From contig JBGUWU010000002.1 of NCBI GenBank assembly GCA_045221575.1, positions 78,466 through 142,465 on the forward strand: DNA of 64,000 bases, given 5' to 3'. Each line of letters opens with the position of its first letter. Positions within the stretch are counted from its first letter, which is position 1. Of this stretch, positions 44,329 through 53,026 are shown piece by piece. Below the pieces are notes generated by a model. The model was not told the origin of the DNA. It saw nothing but the letters and a program-made list of their open reading frames with translations, and searched no databases. Made by a program: the position numbers and the translations under genes. This stretch comes from Scybalousia_A sp045221575. Its GTDB lineage: Bacteria; Bacteroidota; Bacteroidia; Bacteroidales; P3.

Positions 44329-45072
44329 TTAAACGGTCATTCCACCATCAACTGAGAATGTTGCTCCATTTACATAGGCACTTTCTTCACTTGCAAGAAA
44401 TACAAACATTGCAGCAATATCTTCAGGTGTTCCAAGACGACCTACAGGTACTTTAGCAATCATTCCGTCTAATACTTCTTGAGGCATTTTAGCGACCATA
44501 TCAGTAGCGATAAAGCCAGGAGCAACAGCATTAACAGTTACACCTTTTCTTCCAAGTTCTCTACCTAATGTCTTAGTCATACCAATAATACCAGCCTTAG
44601 TTGCAACATAGTTTGTTTGACCAAAGTTTCCGTACAAACCGACAACAGAAGAAACATTAACAATTCTTCCCCAGCCTTTTTCTAACATCATAGGTGATAT
44701 ACACTTAACGCAATTGAAAGTACCAGTAAGGTTAATATCTATAACGCTTTGCCAAATTTCTGGAGTCATTTTCTTCAAAGTAGAGTCATTTGTGATACCT
44801 GCATCATTGATAAGAATATCGCAACCACCTTTTAACTCTTTTACTTTATTAGCAGCTTGTTCAACATTAGCAAAATTGCTTACGTCAACAGGCATAAAAG
44901 TAAGGTTATAGCCCATTTGTTTTGCTTCTTGAACAAAAGCTTCTCCTTTTTGAGGATTTCTTGCCCATACGATAACATCTGCTCCTTCTTGAGCAAAACG
45001 AATAGCAGTGGCTTTACCTATACCACTTGTTCCACCCGTAATAACGGCTACTTTTCCTTGTAATCTATTCAT
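44329..45072 (-). CDS. fabG: 3-oxoacyl-ACP reductase
   Basis: NADPH-dependent SDR of fatty acid elongation. The cofactor loop is TGGTSGIGKA, with NDAG, catalytic Ser in VNVSSVVG and YVATK. The VNAVAPGFIATDM and C-terminal YVNGATFSVDGGM segments are typical of FabG. 247 residues. Third gene of the lpxC/fabZ-lpxA-fabG minus-strand group (45-bp gap to lpxA), which supplies acyl chains and uses them for lipid A. Confidence 0.92.
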   Translation of the reverse strand: MNRLQGKVAVITGGTSGIGKATAIRFAQEGADVIVWARNPQKGEAFVQEAKQMGYNLTFMPVDVSNFANVEQAANKVKELKGGCDILINDAGITNDSTLKKMTPEIWQSVIDINLTGTFNCVKCISPMMLEKGWGRIVNVSSVVGLYGNFGQTNYVATKAGIIGMTKTLGRELGRKGVTVNAVAPGFIATDMVAKMPQEVLDGMIAKVPVGRLGTPEDIAAMFVFLASEESAYVNGATFSVDGGMTV

Positions 45073-45117
45073 GATTTTATTTATTTTAAAGTTATATGTT
45101 TAATGTTTATTGTCTTA

Positions 45118-45885
45118 TTAATTTGAAACATAGCCTTTAATTAAGCCTCTGTCAGCTTTTTCCATAAATGTGGCTATAATGTTTGTGTATTTTGTTTGTT
45201 TTAGGGATTTAACTTCCTCTAATGCTTTAGAATACATCAAACCGCTTTGGAAAACAATCTTATATATTGCTTGAATTTCATTTATATCTTCTTGAGAAAA
45301 ACCTCTACGGTGCAAACCAACAGAGTTTATTCCGCAATAAGAAGCAGGAAATTTTCCAACCTTCACGTATGGTGGTATATCTTTATCTACCAATGAACCA
45401 CCTGCAAGAATAGCATGTTGTCCAATATGAACAAACTGATGAATAGCACTCATACCACCCGTAATAACATAATCTTCTATTGTTATATGTCCAGCTAGAG
45501 TAGTATTATTAGCTAAAACACAATTATTACCAACTACACAATCGTGAGCAATATGTACATACGCCATTATAAGATTATTATCTCCAACAACTGTTTTGCC
45601 ACTTGCAGCAGTGCCTCTATTTATTGTGACAAATTCTCTGATAGTATTATTATTGCCAATTTCAACAGTTGTATATTCGTTGTCAAATTTTAAATCTTGT
45701 GGAATGGCTGCTATGCTTGCACCAGGAAATATCTTACAATTGTTTCCTATTCTCGCACCCGGAAAAATAACCACATTAGCACCAATATAACAATTATCTC
45801 CGATAACAACGTCATCATAAATAACTGCAAACGGTTCTATTTGGACATTTTTTCCAATTTTAGCTTTTTCACTTACGTAATTCAT
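45118..45885 (-). CDS. lpxA: acyl-ACP:UDP-N-acetylglucosamine O-acyltransferase
   Basis: First acylation step of lipid A. Left-handed beta-helix hexapeptide repeats run through residues 5-190 (IGKNVQIEPFAVI, IGDNCYIGANVVI and so on). The catalytic His is in AHDCVVGNN, and the C-terminal helical domain starts at about SVGLHRRGFS. 255 residues. It lies six bases after the lpxC/fabZ stop. Confidence 0.95.
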   Translation of the reverse strand: MNYVSEKAKIGKNVQIEPFAVIYDDVVIGDNCYIGANVVIFPGARIGNNCKIFPGASIAAIPQDLKFDNEYTTVEIGNNNTIREFVTINRGTAASGKTVVGDNNLIMAYVHIAHDCVVGNNCVLANNTTLAGHITIEDYVITGGMSAIHQFVHIGQHAILAGGSLVDKDIPPYVKVGKFPASYCGINSVGLHRRGFSQEDINEIQAIYKIVFQSGLMYSKALEEVKSLKQTKYTNIIATFMEKADRGLIKGYVSN

Positions 45886-45891
45886 TATGTT

Positions 45892-47268
45892 TTATGCTTT
45901 TGTTACCATTGCCATAAGTATTGCTTCAACGCAAACTGTATTGCCTACATAAGCAACACCTTTCATTTTTACAATACCTCTTCGAATAGGCTCCATAAGA
46001 GATATTTTCATTAATAAAGTATCTCCAGGTACAACTTTATGACGGAACTTAACTTCCTCAAACTTCATAAAATAGGTATTGAATTTTTCTCCTTCTTTTG
46101 CGTCTTTCAATACGAATAAACCACCGGTTTGACCAAGTGCTTCTACTATTAACACGCCGGGCATAACGGGTTCTTCAGGGAAGTGTCCGTTAAAGAAATC
46201 CTCGTTAGCTGTAACGTTTTTTAAACCTACAACATAGTCTTCACCTTTTTCTATTATTTTATCAACCAATAACATAGGAAATCTATGAGGAAGACGTTGT
46301 CTTATGTCCATAACGTCAAACACAGGTTCTTTATTTGGGTCGTATACAGGTATACTGTCTCTGTTATCCATTGTTTCCATTAGCTTTTGTGCAAAAATTT
46401 TATTATTAGTATGTCCTGGACGTTTGATAATAAAGTGTCCTAAAACGTTACCCACAAGTGAAATATCACCTATGAAATCCATAAGTTTATGTCTTGCAGG
46501 CTCATTATCAAAGTTCAGTTTAAGGTTGTTAAGAACACCTCTTTCAACCTTTATTTCATTAATATCTTTATCAAAGAATTTAGCTATTTTTTCTTGTAAA
46601 TCTCTTTCTAATATCTTATCAACAAAGATGATAGCATTGCTCAAATCACCACCTTTTATGAGATTGTTTTCTACCAAAGGAAGTATCTCACTCAAAAATA
46701 CAAAGGTTCTACAAACACAAAAATCACTTTCAAAATCGTTTAAAGACTTCAATTCTGCTAACTGTGTGCCGATTAATGAAGAAGAAAAATCTATTGTACA
46801 ATCAACTTTAAACTCATCACTTGGCAAAGCCCAGTACTCAGTTTGTCCGTCTTTAGATATGTAATGTAATGGTGTTTTTATTTTAAAGATTCTCTTTTCT
46901 GCTTCTTGCTCAACAACTTCTGCCTTTTTTATAAGTTCAACCCAATACTTAGCAGAACCATCTAAGATAGGAACTTCCTCACAATTGGTTTCTACGATGA
47001 TGTTATCTATCTCAAAAGCTCTAAGAGTAGCCATTAAATGTTCTATAGTACAGACTTTTACACCGTCTTTTTCAATAGTTGTATTACGAGAGGTATCACC
47101 AATAAACTTAGCGCAAGCAGGAATAAGAGTTTCGATACCATTTTTATTGACTTTGAATACAATACCGCTGTCTGCAACATTAGGAACTAATTTAACTTTA
47201 CATAATTCCCCAGTATGCAAGCCTTTACCCTCAATTTCTACGATATTTTTTATAGTCCTCTGTTTCAT
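45892..47268 (-). CDS. lpxC/fabZ: bifunctional LpxC deacetylase / FabZ dehydratase
   Basis: Fusion found across Bacteroidetes. LpxC half (residues 1 to about 300): EGKGLHTGE, the EHLMA zinc motif and HKLMDFIGD, making the committed step of lipid A synthesis. FabZ half (about 315-458): HRFPMLLVD and GHFPEEPVMPGVLIVEALGQ, the hot-dog dehydratase of fatty acid elongation. I chose the ATG at 47268 (458 residues; MKQRTIKNIVEIEG). A longer frame up to 47358 would prepend a non-homologous segment that runs through heptamer repeats. The -7 element is only eight bases from this ATG. Confidence 0.95.
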   Translation of the reverse strand: MKQRTIKNIVEIEGKGLHTGELCKVKLVPNVADSGIVFKVNKNGIETLIPACAKFIGDTSRNTTIEKDGVKVCTIEHLMATLRAFEIDNIIVETNCEEVPILDGSAKYWVELIKKAEVVEQEAEKRIFKIKTPLHYISKDGQTEYWALPSDEFKVDCTIDFSSSLIGTQLAELKSLNDFESDFCVCRTFVFLSEILPLVENNLIKGGDLSNAIIFVDKILERDLQEKIAKFFDKDINEIKVERGVLNNLKLNFDNEPARHKLMDFIGDISLVGNVLGHFIIKRPGHTNNKIFAQKLMETMDNRDSIPVYDPNKEPVFDVMDIRQRLPHRFPMLLVDKIIEKGEDYVVGLKNVTANEDFFNGHFPEEPVMPGVLIVEALGQTGGLFVLKDAKEGEKFNTYFMKFEEVKFRHKVVPGDTLLMKISLMEPIRRGIVKMKGVAYVGNTVCVEAILMAMVTKA

Positions 47269-47276
47269 ATAGCTTG

Positions 47277-47284
47277 CAAAATTA
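47277..47284 (-). promoter_or_regulatory. -7 element of lpxC/fabZ, giving a very short leader
   Basis: CAAAATTA on the plus strand is TAATTTTG on the minus strand, ending eight bases before the ATG. If used, the leader would be only a few bases long. A -33 TTG at the usual distance is not clear. Confidence 0.45.
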
Positions 47285-47346
47285 ATACTTTTTTCAAAAT
47301 AATGGTAATTTTTATAAAAAAAAATACTAATATACATTGACCAGAA

Positions 47347-47381
47347 ATTAGTAATCAATAATTAGTAATTAAAAATCAGTA
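47347..47381. repeat. five tandem heptamers of ATYARTA type
   Basis: Perfect 7-bp register: ATTAGTA (47347), ATCAATA (47354), ATTAGTA (47361), ATTAAAA (47368), ATCAGTA (47375). It lies about 80 bp upstream of the lpxC start. Related to the ATTAGAA heptamers at 28393-28477. Confidence 0.8.
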
Positions 47382-47468
47382 ACGTATTTTTAATTTTGAA
47401 TTAAAAAGTGTAATATTTTTTTTTATTTTGATTATGGGAAAAAAAACATCAAGATTTAATTAAAAAAG

Positions 47469-47552
47469 AGTTGATTTTTGTATTAAAAGAGTTGATTTTC
47501 GTAGTAAAAGAGTTGATCTTTTTTCTTTAAGATTTGATGTTTTTATTTCTTA
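47469..47552 (-). repeat. tandem array of four 21-bp units (array B)
   Basis: AGTTGAT recurs at 47469, 47490 and 47511, and as ATTTGAT at 47532, exactly 21 bp apart. Read on the minus strand the units start ATCAACTCTTTT like array A, and the last one again ends in a T-run. AAAAACATCAA (about 47442-47452) and TTGATGTTTTT (about 47535-47545) form an inverted repeat around most of the array. It lies 3' of the GH3/beta-lactamase gene. The rest of the 418-bp gap holds only AT-rich sequence and the heptamers. Confidence 0.85.
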
Positions 47553-47686
47553 AGAAACTCTTTTTTTTTGCGAACGAAATACTAATTTCTCTTATAGGAA
47601 AAATATTTCGTTCGCAAAAATTATTTTATTATTCAAGATGATAAATATATTTAATTATAGTGTTAATTTAATACCAGGTTAGCGAA

Positions 47687-50518
47687 TTAATTTTTAAATA
47701 GTTTGTAAACTAAATCGTTAATATCGGTGCGGATATTCATTTGTGCTAATTTATTAGGTGTTGCTGAAGGATATACACGATTAGAAAGGAATATAACAAT
47801 TGTATTGTTCTGTGGGTCTATCCAAAGGTAAGTTCCTGTGAATCCGCTATGTCCAAATGAAGATTGAGAAGCGTATTGTGAACAGTGAGGTGAGTTGCCA
47901 TTTATTAATGGTTTGTCAAATCCTAATGCTCTACGGATTCCTAAATCAGCATAATAACGTTTGTTGAAAGTATTTACAGTGCTTTCTTTAAGAAAACGTT
48001 TATTATTAAATGTACCTTTATTTAATAACATCTGACAAATTTTAAACAAGTCTTCAGTAGTAGAGAATAAACCAGCATTGCCACATACTCCATTATTAAC
48101 ATATGCTAATGGATCATGAACTGTACCATGAATTAATTCCTTACGAGTAATGTTGTCATATTCTGTTGGTGCTATATTATCCAAAGAAACACCATTGAGT
48201 AAAGGATTAAATGTAGTGTTGTTGAGTTGTAAAGGAGCATAAAATTCTTTTTGTAAGTATTCATCTAAAGCTTCATTGGTTACATTTTCAACCATGTATT
48301 GAAGTAAAAGGAAGTTGAGATCGGAATATACATACTTTTTTGTGTTGGTTTTTATGTTTTTAAACTCTTTTAAAATAGCTTTGTGTATATCTTTACCTTT
48401 TAGTTTTTTATTTTGGAAAGGATATACAGCAGGTAGTATGGTATAATGACTGAGTAATTCTTTTACTGTTAGTTCACCAGCGTCTAACTTTTTGAGTTCA
48501 GGAATGTAATGAGAAATCTTTTCATTGAGATTTATCTTGTTTTCTTCGTATAACTTCATAACAGCTAATGTGGTAGCCATAACCTTGGTAAGAGAAGCAA
48601 CGTCATACAATGTGTTGCTATTAACTTCCTTTTTATTATCGTATGTATAGTAACCGAAACACTTATTATATACTATCTTACCATTTTTTGCAATCAATAT
48701 TTGACAACCTGGATAAGCTTTTTCTTTTATTCCTTTCAACGCAATTTCGTCAATCTGTTGCGCGATAGAAATACTTATGTTGTTATCCATATAGAATTTG
48801 TCTTCATCGGTTATTTCTTCTTCCATATTGATAGTTGCACGTTGAACTTTTACAGGAAGAGAACCAACAAAGTTATTGTTAGATAAAGCTTTTGCTACCG
48901 CTTTTTGAGTGTAAGAGTTATTTTCATAAGCAACGACAAAAGCTTTACACTTGATAGTAGTATCTATTAATTTAAACACGTATGGATTACAGAACATAAG
49001 CAATACATTGTTATCTTTGAATGTATTAGATATTGAATGAAGTGTATGTAATGTATTGTCTGCTATTCCGTATTTTGCTTTGGAATTAGAGAATCTTGCA
49101 CCACCTATTGCAGTAATTAACTTTGAATTAGCAGGTAAAGAAGCGACAAGTGAATCTATTTCTTTGTTTTTCATTTTTGAAGAAACAAATATAGGCTTAA
49201 TAGGATAGTTGTTGGATAAGTTATTTATTAAGGTATCGTAACCTGCGTTACCTATAAGAATAAGGTTAATAGTATCTGATTCATTACTTTTTTGTGGTAA
49301 ATAATTTTCTATGTTACCAATAAGTGTTAAAGTGTTTTCCGCAAATAAAGTATTTAAATGTTTTACTTTTTTATTTATTTCATCACTTGGAACAGAATAT
49401 TTACCGCGATTTTTATATAATCCTAAATCAAATTTCCATTGTAGTATCTTTTTACACTTTTCTTTTATTAACTCTTTGGATATTCTACCTTGTTCTACTG
49501 CTTTGAGTATAGCATTGATGGCTTTGTCTGTGTTTTCAGGCATAAGTATTATATCTACACCACTTAAAACTGCCAAAACTTCTGCTTCACCATCGCCATA
49601 AAGATTGGTTAAACCTTTCATATTCATAGCGTCGGTGATTACTAAGCCATTGAAATTTAAAGTTTTTACAAGGTAGTTGTTTATTATGTCTTTGTTGATT
49701 GATGCAGGTTTTAAAGAATCAGAACTTAAAGCATTTACTTGCAGATGTCCAACCATTACTCCCCAAGCACCTTTGTTTATATTGTAACGAAAAGGATATG
49801 TATCTATACTGTCTATAAAATTCTTTGTATGAGTAATAGATGGTGTTGCTTTATGTGAGTCTATTTCTGTATCTCCATGTCCTGGGAAATGCTTGATGAC
49901 AGCCATTATTCCATTGTCTTGTAATCCTTTAACATATTCTCGTGCTAAAAGGCTAACTTTATACTTGTCTTGTCCAAAACTCCTCATATTTATTACAGGA
50001 TTATTTGGATTAATATTAACATCAACAACAGGCGCAAAGTTAATATGTATTCCCATACTCTTACATTGTTCAGCCATAACTTCAGCCATATCCTTAACCA
50101 AATGGTATTTGCTTTTAGGTAAAGCCCCTAAAGTCATAGCTACAGGAAATGTTTCAGCATCGGTTAATCGCATATTCATTCCCCATTCTCCGTCAATTGC
50201 AATAAGTAAAGGTATTTTACTATGTTGGTCATATATTTTATTAAGTTTGACAAGTTCTTTCTGAGTTCCTTTAAAGAAACATACACCTCCAACAAAGTTG
50301 CTATCTATTTGATAAATAATATTTTTGTAATAATTGCTATCGTCTTTTGCATAGGAATCAATCATTATTAATTGACCAACCATTTCTTTCAAACTCATGT
50401 TCTCAAGTTGATGCTTAACGTATTTATCCCTACCTTTTTGTTTTGTGATAATAGATTGTTGAGCCATTATATTTAGGGACAGAACAAGTAAAAAAATGCT
50501 TGTAAATAACCTTTTCAT
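47687..50518 (-). CDS. secreted GH3 beta-N-acetylglucosaminidase fused to a beta-lactamase-fold serine hydrolase
   Basis: 943 residues with a signal peptide (ending NIMAQ). The N-terminal GH3 barrel (about 35-370) carries KHFPGHGDTEIDSH (209-222) and the nucleophile Asp296 in VITDAMNM, like NagZ-type enzymes of peptidoglycan or chitin-oligosaccharide turnover. A linking alpha/beta domain follows. The C-terminal penicillin-binding-like domain (about 590-943) carries SLTK (642-645), YSDLN (731-735) and a late HSGFTG. The combination is known in Bacteroidetes and suggests a cell-wall recycling or remodelling enzyme in the periplasm. Transcribed alone; array B lies just 3' of it. Confidence 0.9.
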   Translation of the reverse strand: MKRLFTSIFLLVLSLNIMAQQSIITKQKGRDKYVKHQLENMSLKEMVGQLIMIDSYAKDDSNYYKNIIYQIDSNFVGGVCFFKGTQKELVKLNKIYDQHSKIPLLIAIDGEWGMNMRLTDAETFPVAMTLGALPKSKYHLVKDMAEVMAEQCKSMGIHINFAPVVDVNINPNNPVINMRSFGQDKYKVSLLAREYVKGLQDNGIMAVIKHFPGHGDTEIDSHKATPSITHTKNFIDSIDTYPFRYNINKGAWGVMVGHLQVNALSSDSLKPASINKDIINNYLVKTLNFNGLVITDAMNMKGLTNLYGDGEAEVLAVLSGVDIILMPENTDKAINAILKAVEQGRISKELIKEKCKKILQWKFDLGLYKNRGKYSVPSDEINKKVKHLNTLFAENTLTLIGNIENYLPQKSNESDTINLILIGNAGYDTLINNLSNNYPIKPIFVSSKMKNKEIDSLVASLPANSKLITAIGGARFSNSKAKYGIADNTLHTLHSISNTFKDNNVLLMFCNPYVFKLIDTTIKCKAFVVAYENNSYTQKAVAKALSNNNFVGSLPVKVQRATINMEEEITDEDKFYMDNNISISIAQQIDEIALKGIKEKAYPGCQILIAKNGKIVYNKCFGYYTYDNKKEVNSNTLYDVASLTKVMATTLAVMKLYEENKINLNEKISHYIPELKKLDAGELTVKELLSHYTILPAVYPFQNKKLKGKDIHKAILKEFKNIKTNTKKYVYSDLNFLLLQYMVENVTNEALDEYLQKEFYAPLQLNNTTFNPLLNGVSLDNIAPTEYDNITRKELIHGTVHDPLAYVNNGVCGNAGLFSTTEDLFKICQMLLNKGTFNNKRFLKESTVNTFNKRYYADLGIRRALGFDKPLINGNSPHCSQYASQSSFGHSGFTGTYLWIDPQNNTIVIFLSNRVYPSATPNKLAQMNIRTDINDLVYKLFKN

Positions 50519-50617
50519 ATTATATGAAGTTTTTTTTGTTTGTATTGTAATAACTTTTTGGAATGCGAAGTTAATATATTTTTTAATAATTGTGGGGAGT
50601 AGTTGTTAAAAAATATG

Positions 50618-50625
50618 TAATTTTG
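50618..50625 (+). promoter_or_regulatory. -7 element upstream of the DHH phosphoesterase gene
   Basis: TAATTTTG, 26 bp before the ATG. The best TTG boxes give spacers of 12 or 25 bp, so the -33 is doubtful. Confidence 0.4.
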
Positions 50626-50651
50626 CAAAAAAATAAAGAAAAGAACTGTCA

Positions 50652-51671
50652 ATGAGATTCAGAATTAAGGATATAACAGCATTAGACGATTTACTAAAAA
50701 AATCTGAAAAAATAAGTATCATAACTCATTATAATCCAGATGGAGATGCTATTGGAAGTGGAGTTGCAATGTATCATTATGTAAAAAGTCTTGGTAAGCA
50801 AGCAACATTTATTGTTCCTAATCCTTTTCCGAAGAATATAGAATTTGCACTTGAAAATGTGAATTATTTTATAGCTGAACGTACATTTAAACAAGTAAAA
50901 CAAATTTTATTAGACTCTGATTTATTTCTTATATTAGATATGAATAATAATGCCCGCAGTGGTGAAAGTTTAGAGCGAGTACTTAATGATAGTATGGCTA
51001 AAAAGATATTAATAGATCATCATGTAAAGCCAGATAAATATGATTTAAGTTTTTCTTATCCAGAAAGTAGTTCTTCAAGTGAAGTGGTGTATAATATATT
51101 AAGTAGATTAACTAAACAAAAAGTTCTTTCAAAAGAAATATCTACTGCTTTATATTTAGGCATAATAACGGATACGGGTTCGGTTGCTTATTCAAGTGAT
51201 AATCCAGAGGTTTATTCTGTATTGTATTATGTTTTAAAGAGTGGAATAAAAGCCTCTAAACTTCATCAAAAAATATTTGATACATATTCATTTGATAGAC
51301 TTAAACTTTTAGGTTATGCTATTTCTCATAAAATAAAAATCTTTCCAAAACAAAGAGCTGCATTTATCTATTTATCAAAAAAAGAATTAAAAGATTTTAA
51401 TTATAAGATAGGAGATTTAGAAGGTGTAGTAAATTATTGCTTGAAGTTGGAAGAGGTTGATTTTTGTGCTATGTTAACAGAAAGAGAAGATAAAATAAGA
51501 ATATCTTTTCGTAGTAAGGATGCTTCAATAAATGTAGATGTTTTTGCTCGTAAATATTGGAATGGAGGAGGTCATGTTATGGCTTCTGGAGGAAAGAGTT
51601 ATGAAAGCCTTGATAATGTCGTAAAAACTCTTACTAAGCAAATATATAATTTAGATTTCATAAGTAAATAA
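50652..51671 (+). CDS. nrnA: DHH/DHHA1 phosphoesterase (NrnA-like)
   Basis: Cytoplasmic manganese-dependent nuclease or phosphatase of the NrnA (oligoribonuclease / pAp phosphatase) type. Motifs: THYNPDGDAIGSG (N-terminal DHH domain), DMNN, LIDHHVKPD, TDTGSVAYS, and a C-terminal DHHA1 with GGGHVMASGG. 339 residues. It is followed after 12 bases by gldI and probably shares its transcript. Substrate (nanoRNA, pAp or cyclic dinucleotide products) cannot be fixed from sequence. Confidence 0.9.
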   Translation: MRFRIKDITALDDLLKKSEKISIITHYNPDGDAIGSGVAMYHYVKSLGKQATFIVPNPFPKNIEFALENVNYFIAERTFKQVKQILLDSDLFLILDMNNNARSGESLERVLNDSMAKKILIDHHVKPDKYDLSFSYPESSSSSEVVYNILSRLTKQKVLSKEISTALYLGIITDTGSVAYSSDNPEVYSVLYYVLKSGIKASKLHQKIFDTYSFDRLKLLGYAISHKIKIFPKQRAAFIYLSKKELKDFNYKIGDLEGVVNYCLKLEEVDFCAMLTEREDKIRISFRSKDASINVDVFARKYWNGGGHVMASGGKSYESLDNVVKTLTKQIYNLDFISK

Positions 51672-51683
51672 TCATACATTAAT

Positions 51684-52313
51684 ATGATAAATAATAGGAT
51701 TTTATTTATAGCTACCATAGTCTTAATTATTACTTGCAATGCTTGTTCAAAACAAAGCGAGACAGAAGAGTATGCCAAAGGTAGAAATCCTTATCAAAGT
51801 GCTATAGATGAGAAAAATAAACAATTGGATAAATCTTTTGCTTCTGCTAATAAGATAATATCAGATAAGGAAAAGCAAAGGATACAAGCTTTTATCTCAA
51901 GACGTTCATGGAATATGAAAGAGATGAATGGTATATATATAGAGGAAACACATAAAGGTGTAGGGAATATAATTAATGAAAATGACATTGTTACAATAAT
52001 TTATAAATCATATTATATTAATGGGAGTTGTGCAGATGATTTTAATAAGACAGAGACAAATACACAACAAACAACATTTAGTAATAAACAGAAAAAAGAT
52101 AGTAATACTTTGACTTTTAATGTTTCTGGAGATACAAGAGTTGTTTACGGTTTAATTTATGCAGTAAAACATTTAACTGAAGGTTCAGCTGCAAGAGTTA
52201 TTGTTCCTGATAATCTCGCATTTTATTTAGATGATAATGGTGAAAAAGTAAAGGCGAATGCTACTTTAATTTATGAGATAAAAGTAAAAAAGGTAATTAA
52301 TAAAACGAAATAA
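51684..52313 (+). CDS. gldI: GldI-type FKBP peptidyl-prolyl isomerase lipoprotein
   Basis: 209 residues with a lipoprotein signal (hydrophobic stretch ending CNAC, likely Cys21). The N-terminal half is helical and charged (EKNKQLDKSFASANKII ... RIQAFISRRSW). The C-terminal half is an FKBP-like domain (NDIVTIIYKSYYINGSC ... LTFNVSGDTRVVYGLIYAVKHLTEGSAARVIVP). This matches GldI, a periplasmic-facing foldase lipoprotein needed for gliding and T9SS function in Flavobacterium. It sits 12 bases after the DHH gene. Confidence 0.85.
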   Translation: MINNRILFIATIVLIITCNACSKQSETEEYAKGRNPYQSAIDEKNKQLDKSFASANKIISDKEKQRIQAFISRRSWNMKEMNGIYIEETHKGVGNIINENDIVTIIYKSYYINGSCADDFNKTETNTQQTTFSNKQKKDSNTLTFNVSGDTRVVYGLIYAVKHLTEGSAARVIVPDNLAFYLDDNGEKVKANATLIYEIKVKKVINKTK

Positions 52314-52363
52314 ATGCTAATTTAAGTTGATTTAATATAAAAATAAAAATAAAATCGTTTCTA

Positions 52364-52864
52364 TTACCACTTATTATAATGTATCTTATTGGGATCATAT
52401 TTGTCTTTTATATATTTTTCTTTAGCAGGATAACCTAAAGGAATAATACATAAAATTTCTATATCTTGTGGAATATCAGAAATATATTTTCTAACAATTT
52501 CTTCTCTATCCTTGTAAGGATAAACCGCAGTCCAACAAGCACCAATACCCAAACTTTCAGCTGCTAAAAGAATATTCTCACTTGCTGCTGAACAATCTAA
52601 AGACCAGCATAAAGGAGCTTTTTCTCTTTCTGCACACACTAAAATAGCTTTGTTTGCATATTGAAGCATATGTGCATATATAAGATTTTGACCTAAAAAA
52701 GTCATTATTTTCTTATCATCTAAAACTAAAAAGTGCCAACATCTGCTATCGTGGGAACAAGGAGCAGAGAAACCTGCTTTAAGTAAGGTTGTTATGTTTT
52801 CTTGAGTGATGTTCTGTTCAGTGAATTTTCTAACACTACATCTGTTTAAAATTGTATCTATCAT
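52364..52864 (-). CDS. nitroreductase-family FMN oxidoreductase
   Basis: 166 residues, small nitroreductase fold. The N-terminal RCSVRKFTEQNITQE binds FMN, APCSHDSRCWHFLVL follows, and a later ACWTAVYPYKDREE and IIPLGYPAK are family blocks. Physiological substrate unknown; members reduce flavins, quinones or nitro compounds with NAD(P)H. Single gene, convergent with gldI; on the minus strand TATTTTTG (complement of 52888-52895) lies about 24 bp upstream. Confidence 0.88.
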   Translation of the reverse strand: MIDTILNRCSVRKFTEQNITQENITTLLKAGFSAPCSHDSRCWHFLVLDDKKIMTFLGQNLIYAHMLQYANKAILVCAEREKAPLCWSLDCSAASENILLAAESLGIGACWTAVYPYKDREEIVRKYISDIPQDIEILCIIPLGYPAKEKYIKDKYDPNKIHYNKW

Positions 52865-52887
52865 TTGTGTTTTATTAATTTTTTTTG

Positions 52888-52895
52888 CAAAAATA
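52888..52895 (-). promoter_or_regulatory. -7 element upstream of the nitroreductase gene
   Basis: CAAAAATA gives TATTTTTG on the minus strand, 23 bp before the start. No clear -33 box. Confidence 0.4.
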
Positions 52896-52916
52896 TACTT
52901 TTTTTTATAATTTTTA

Positions 52917-52946
52917 TTGTTTATTTAAAAATATTGTGTAATTTTG
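52917..52946 (+). promoter_or_regulatory. promoter of the rimP-nusA-infB operon
   Basis: TTG (52917-52919), 19 bp, then TAATTTTG (52939-52946), a good Bacteroidetes match. The leader of about 75 nt includes the tandem hairpins at 52958-53007. Confidence 0.6.
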
Positions 52947-52957
52947 CAAAACTTATT

Positions 52958-53007
52958 AAGACTTTAATTAGTCTTTAAGGTCTTTCAGACTTTAAGGGCT
53001 TTTTTTG
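52958..53007 (+). terminator. attenuator-like overlapping hairpins in the rimP leader
   Basis: CTTTAAGGTC (52973-52982) and GACTTTAAGG (52988-52997) pair over ten base pairs with G-U wobble, 5-base loop, followed by GCTTTTTTTG: the shape of an intrinsic terminator upstream of the coding region. An alternative stem, AAGACT (52958-52963) with AGTCTT (52970-52975), overlaps its 5' arm, so the two are mutually exclusive. Confidence 0.65.
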
Positions 53008-53026
53008 TTATAAGAGGGATTTATTT

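Noticed and set aside
46304..46864. 186-codon plus-strand open frame opposite lpxC/fabZ
   Set aside because: It is the complement of a well-conserved coding sequence and has no gene-like features.
47269..47358. N-terminal extension of lpxC/fabZ
   Set aside because: It crosses the heptamer repeats and is not homologous to LpxC, whose usual N-terminus begins at 47268.
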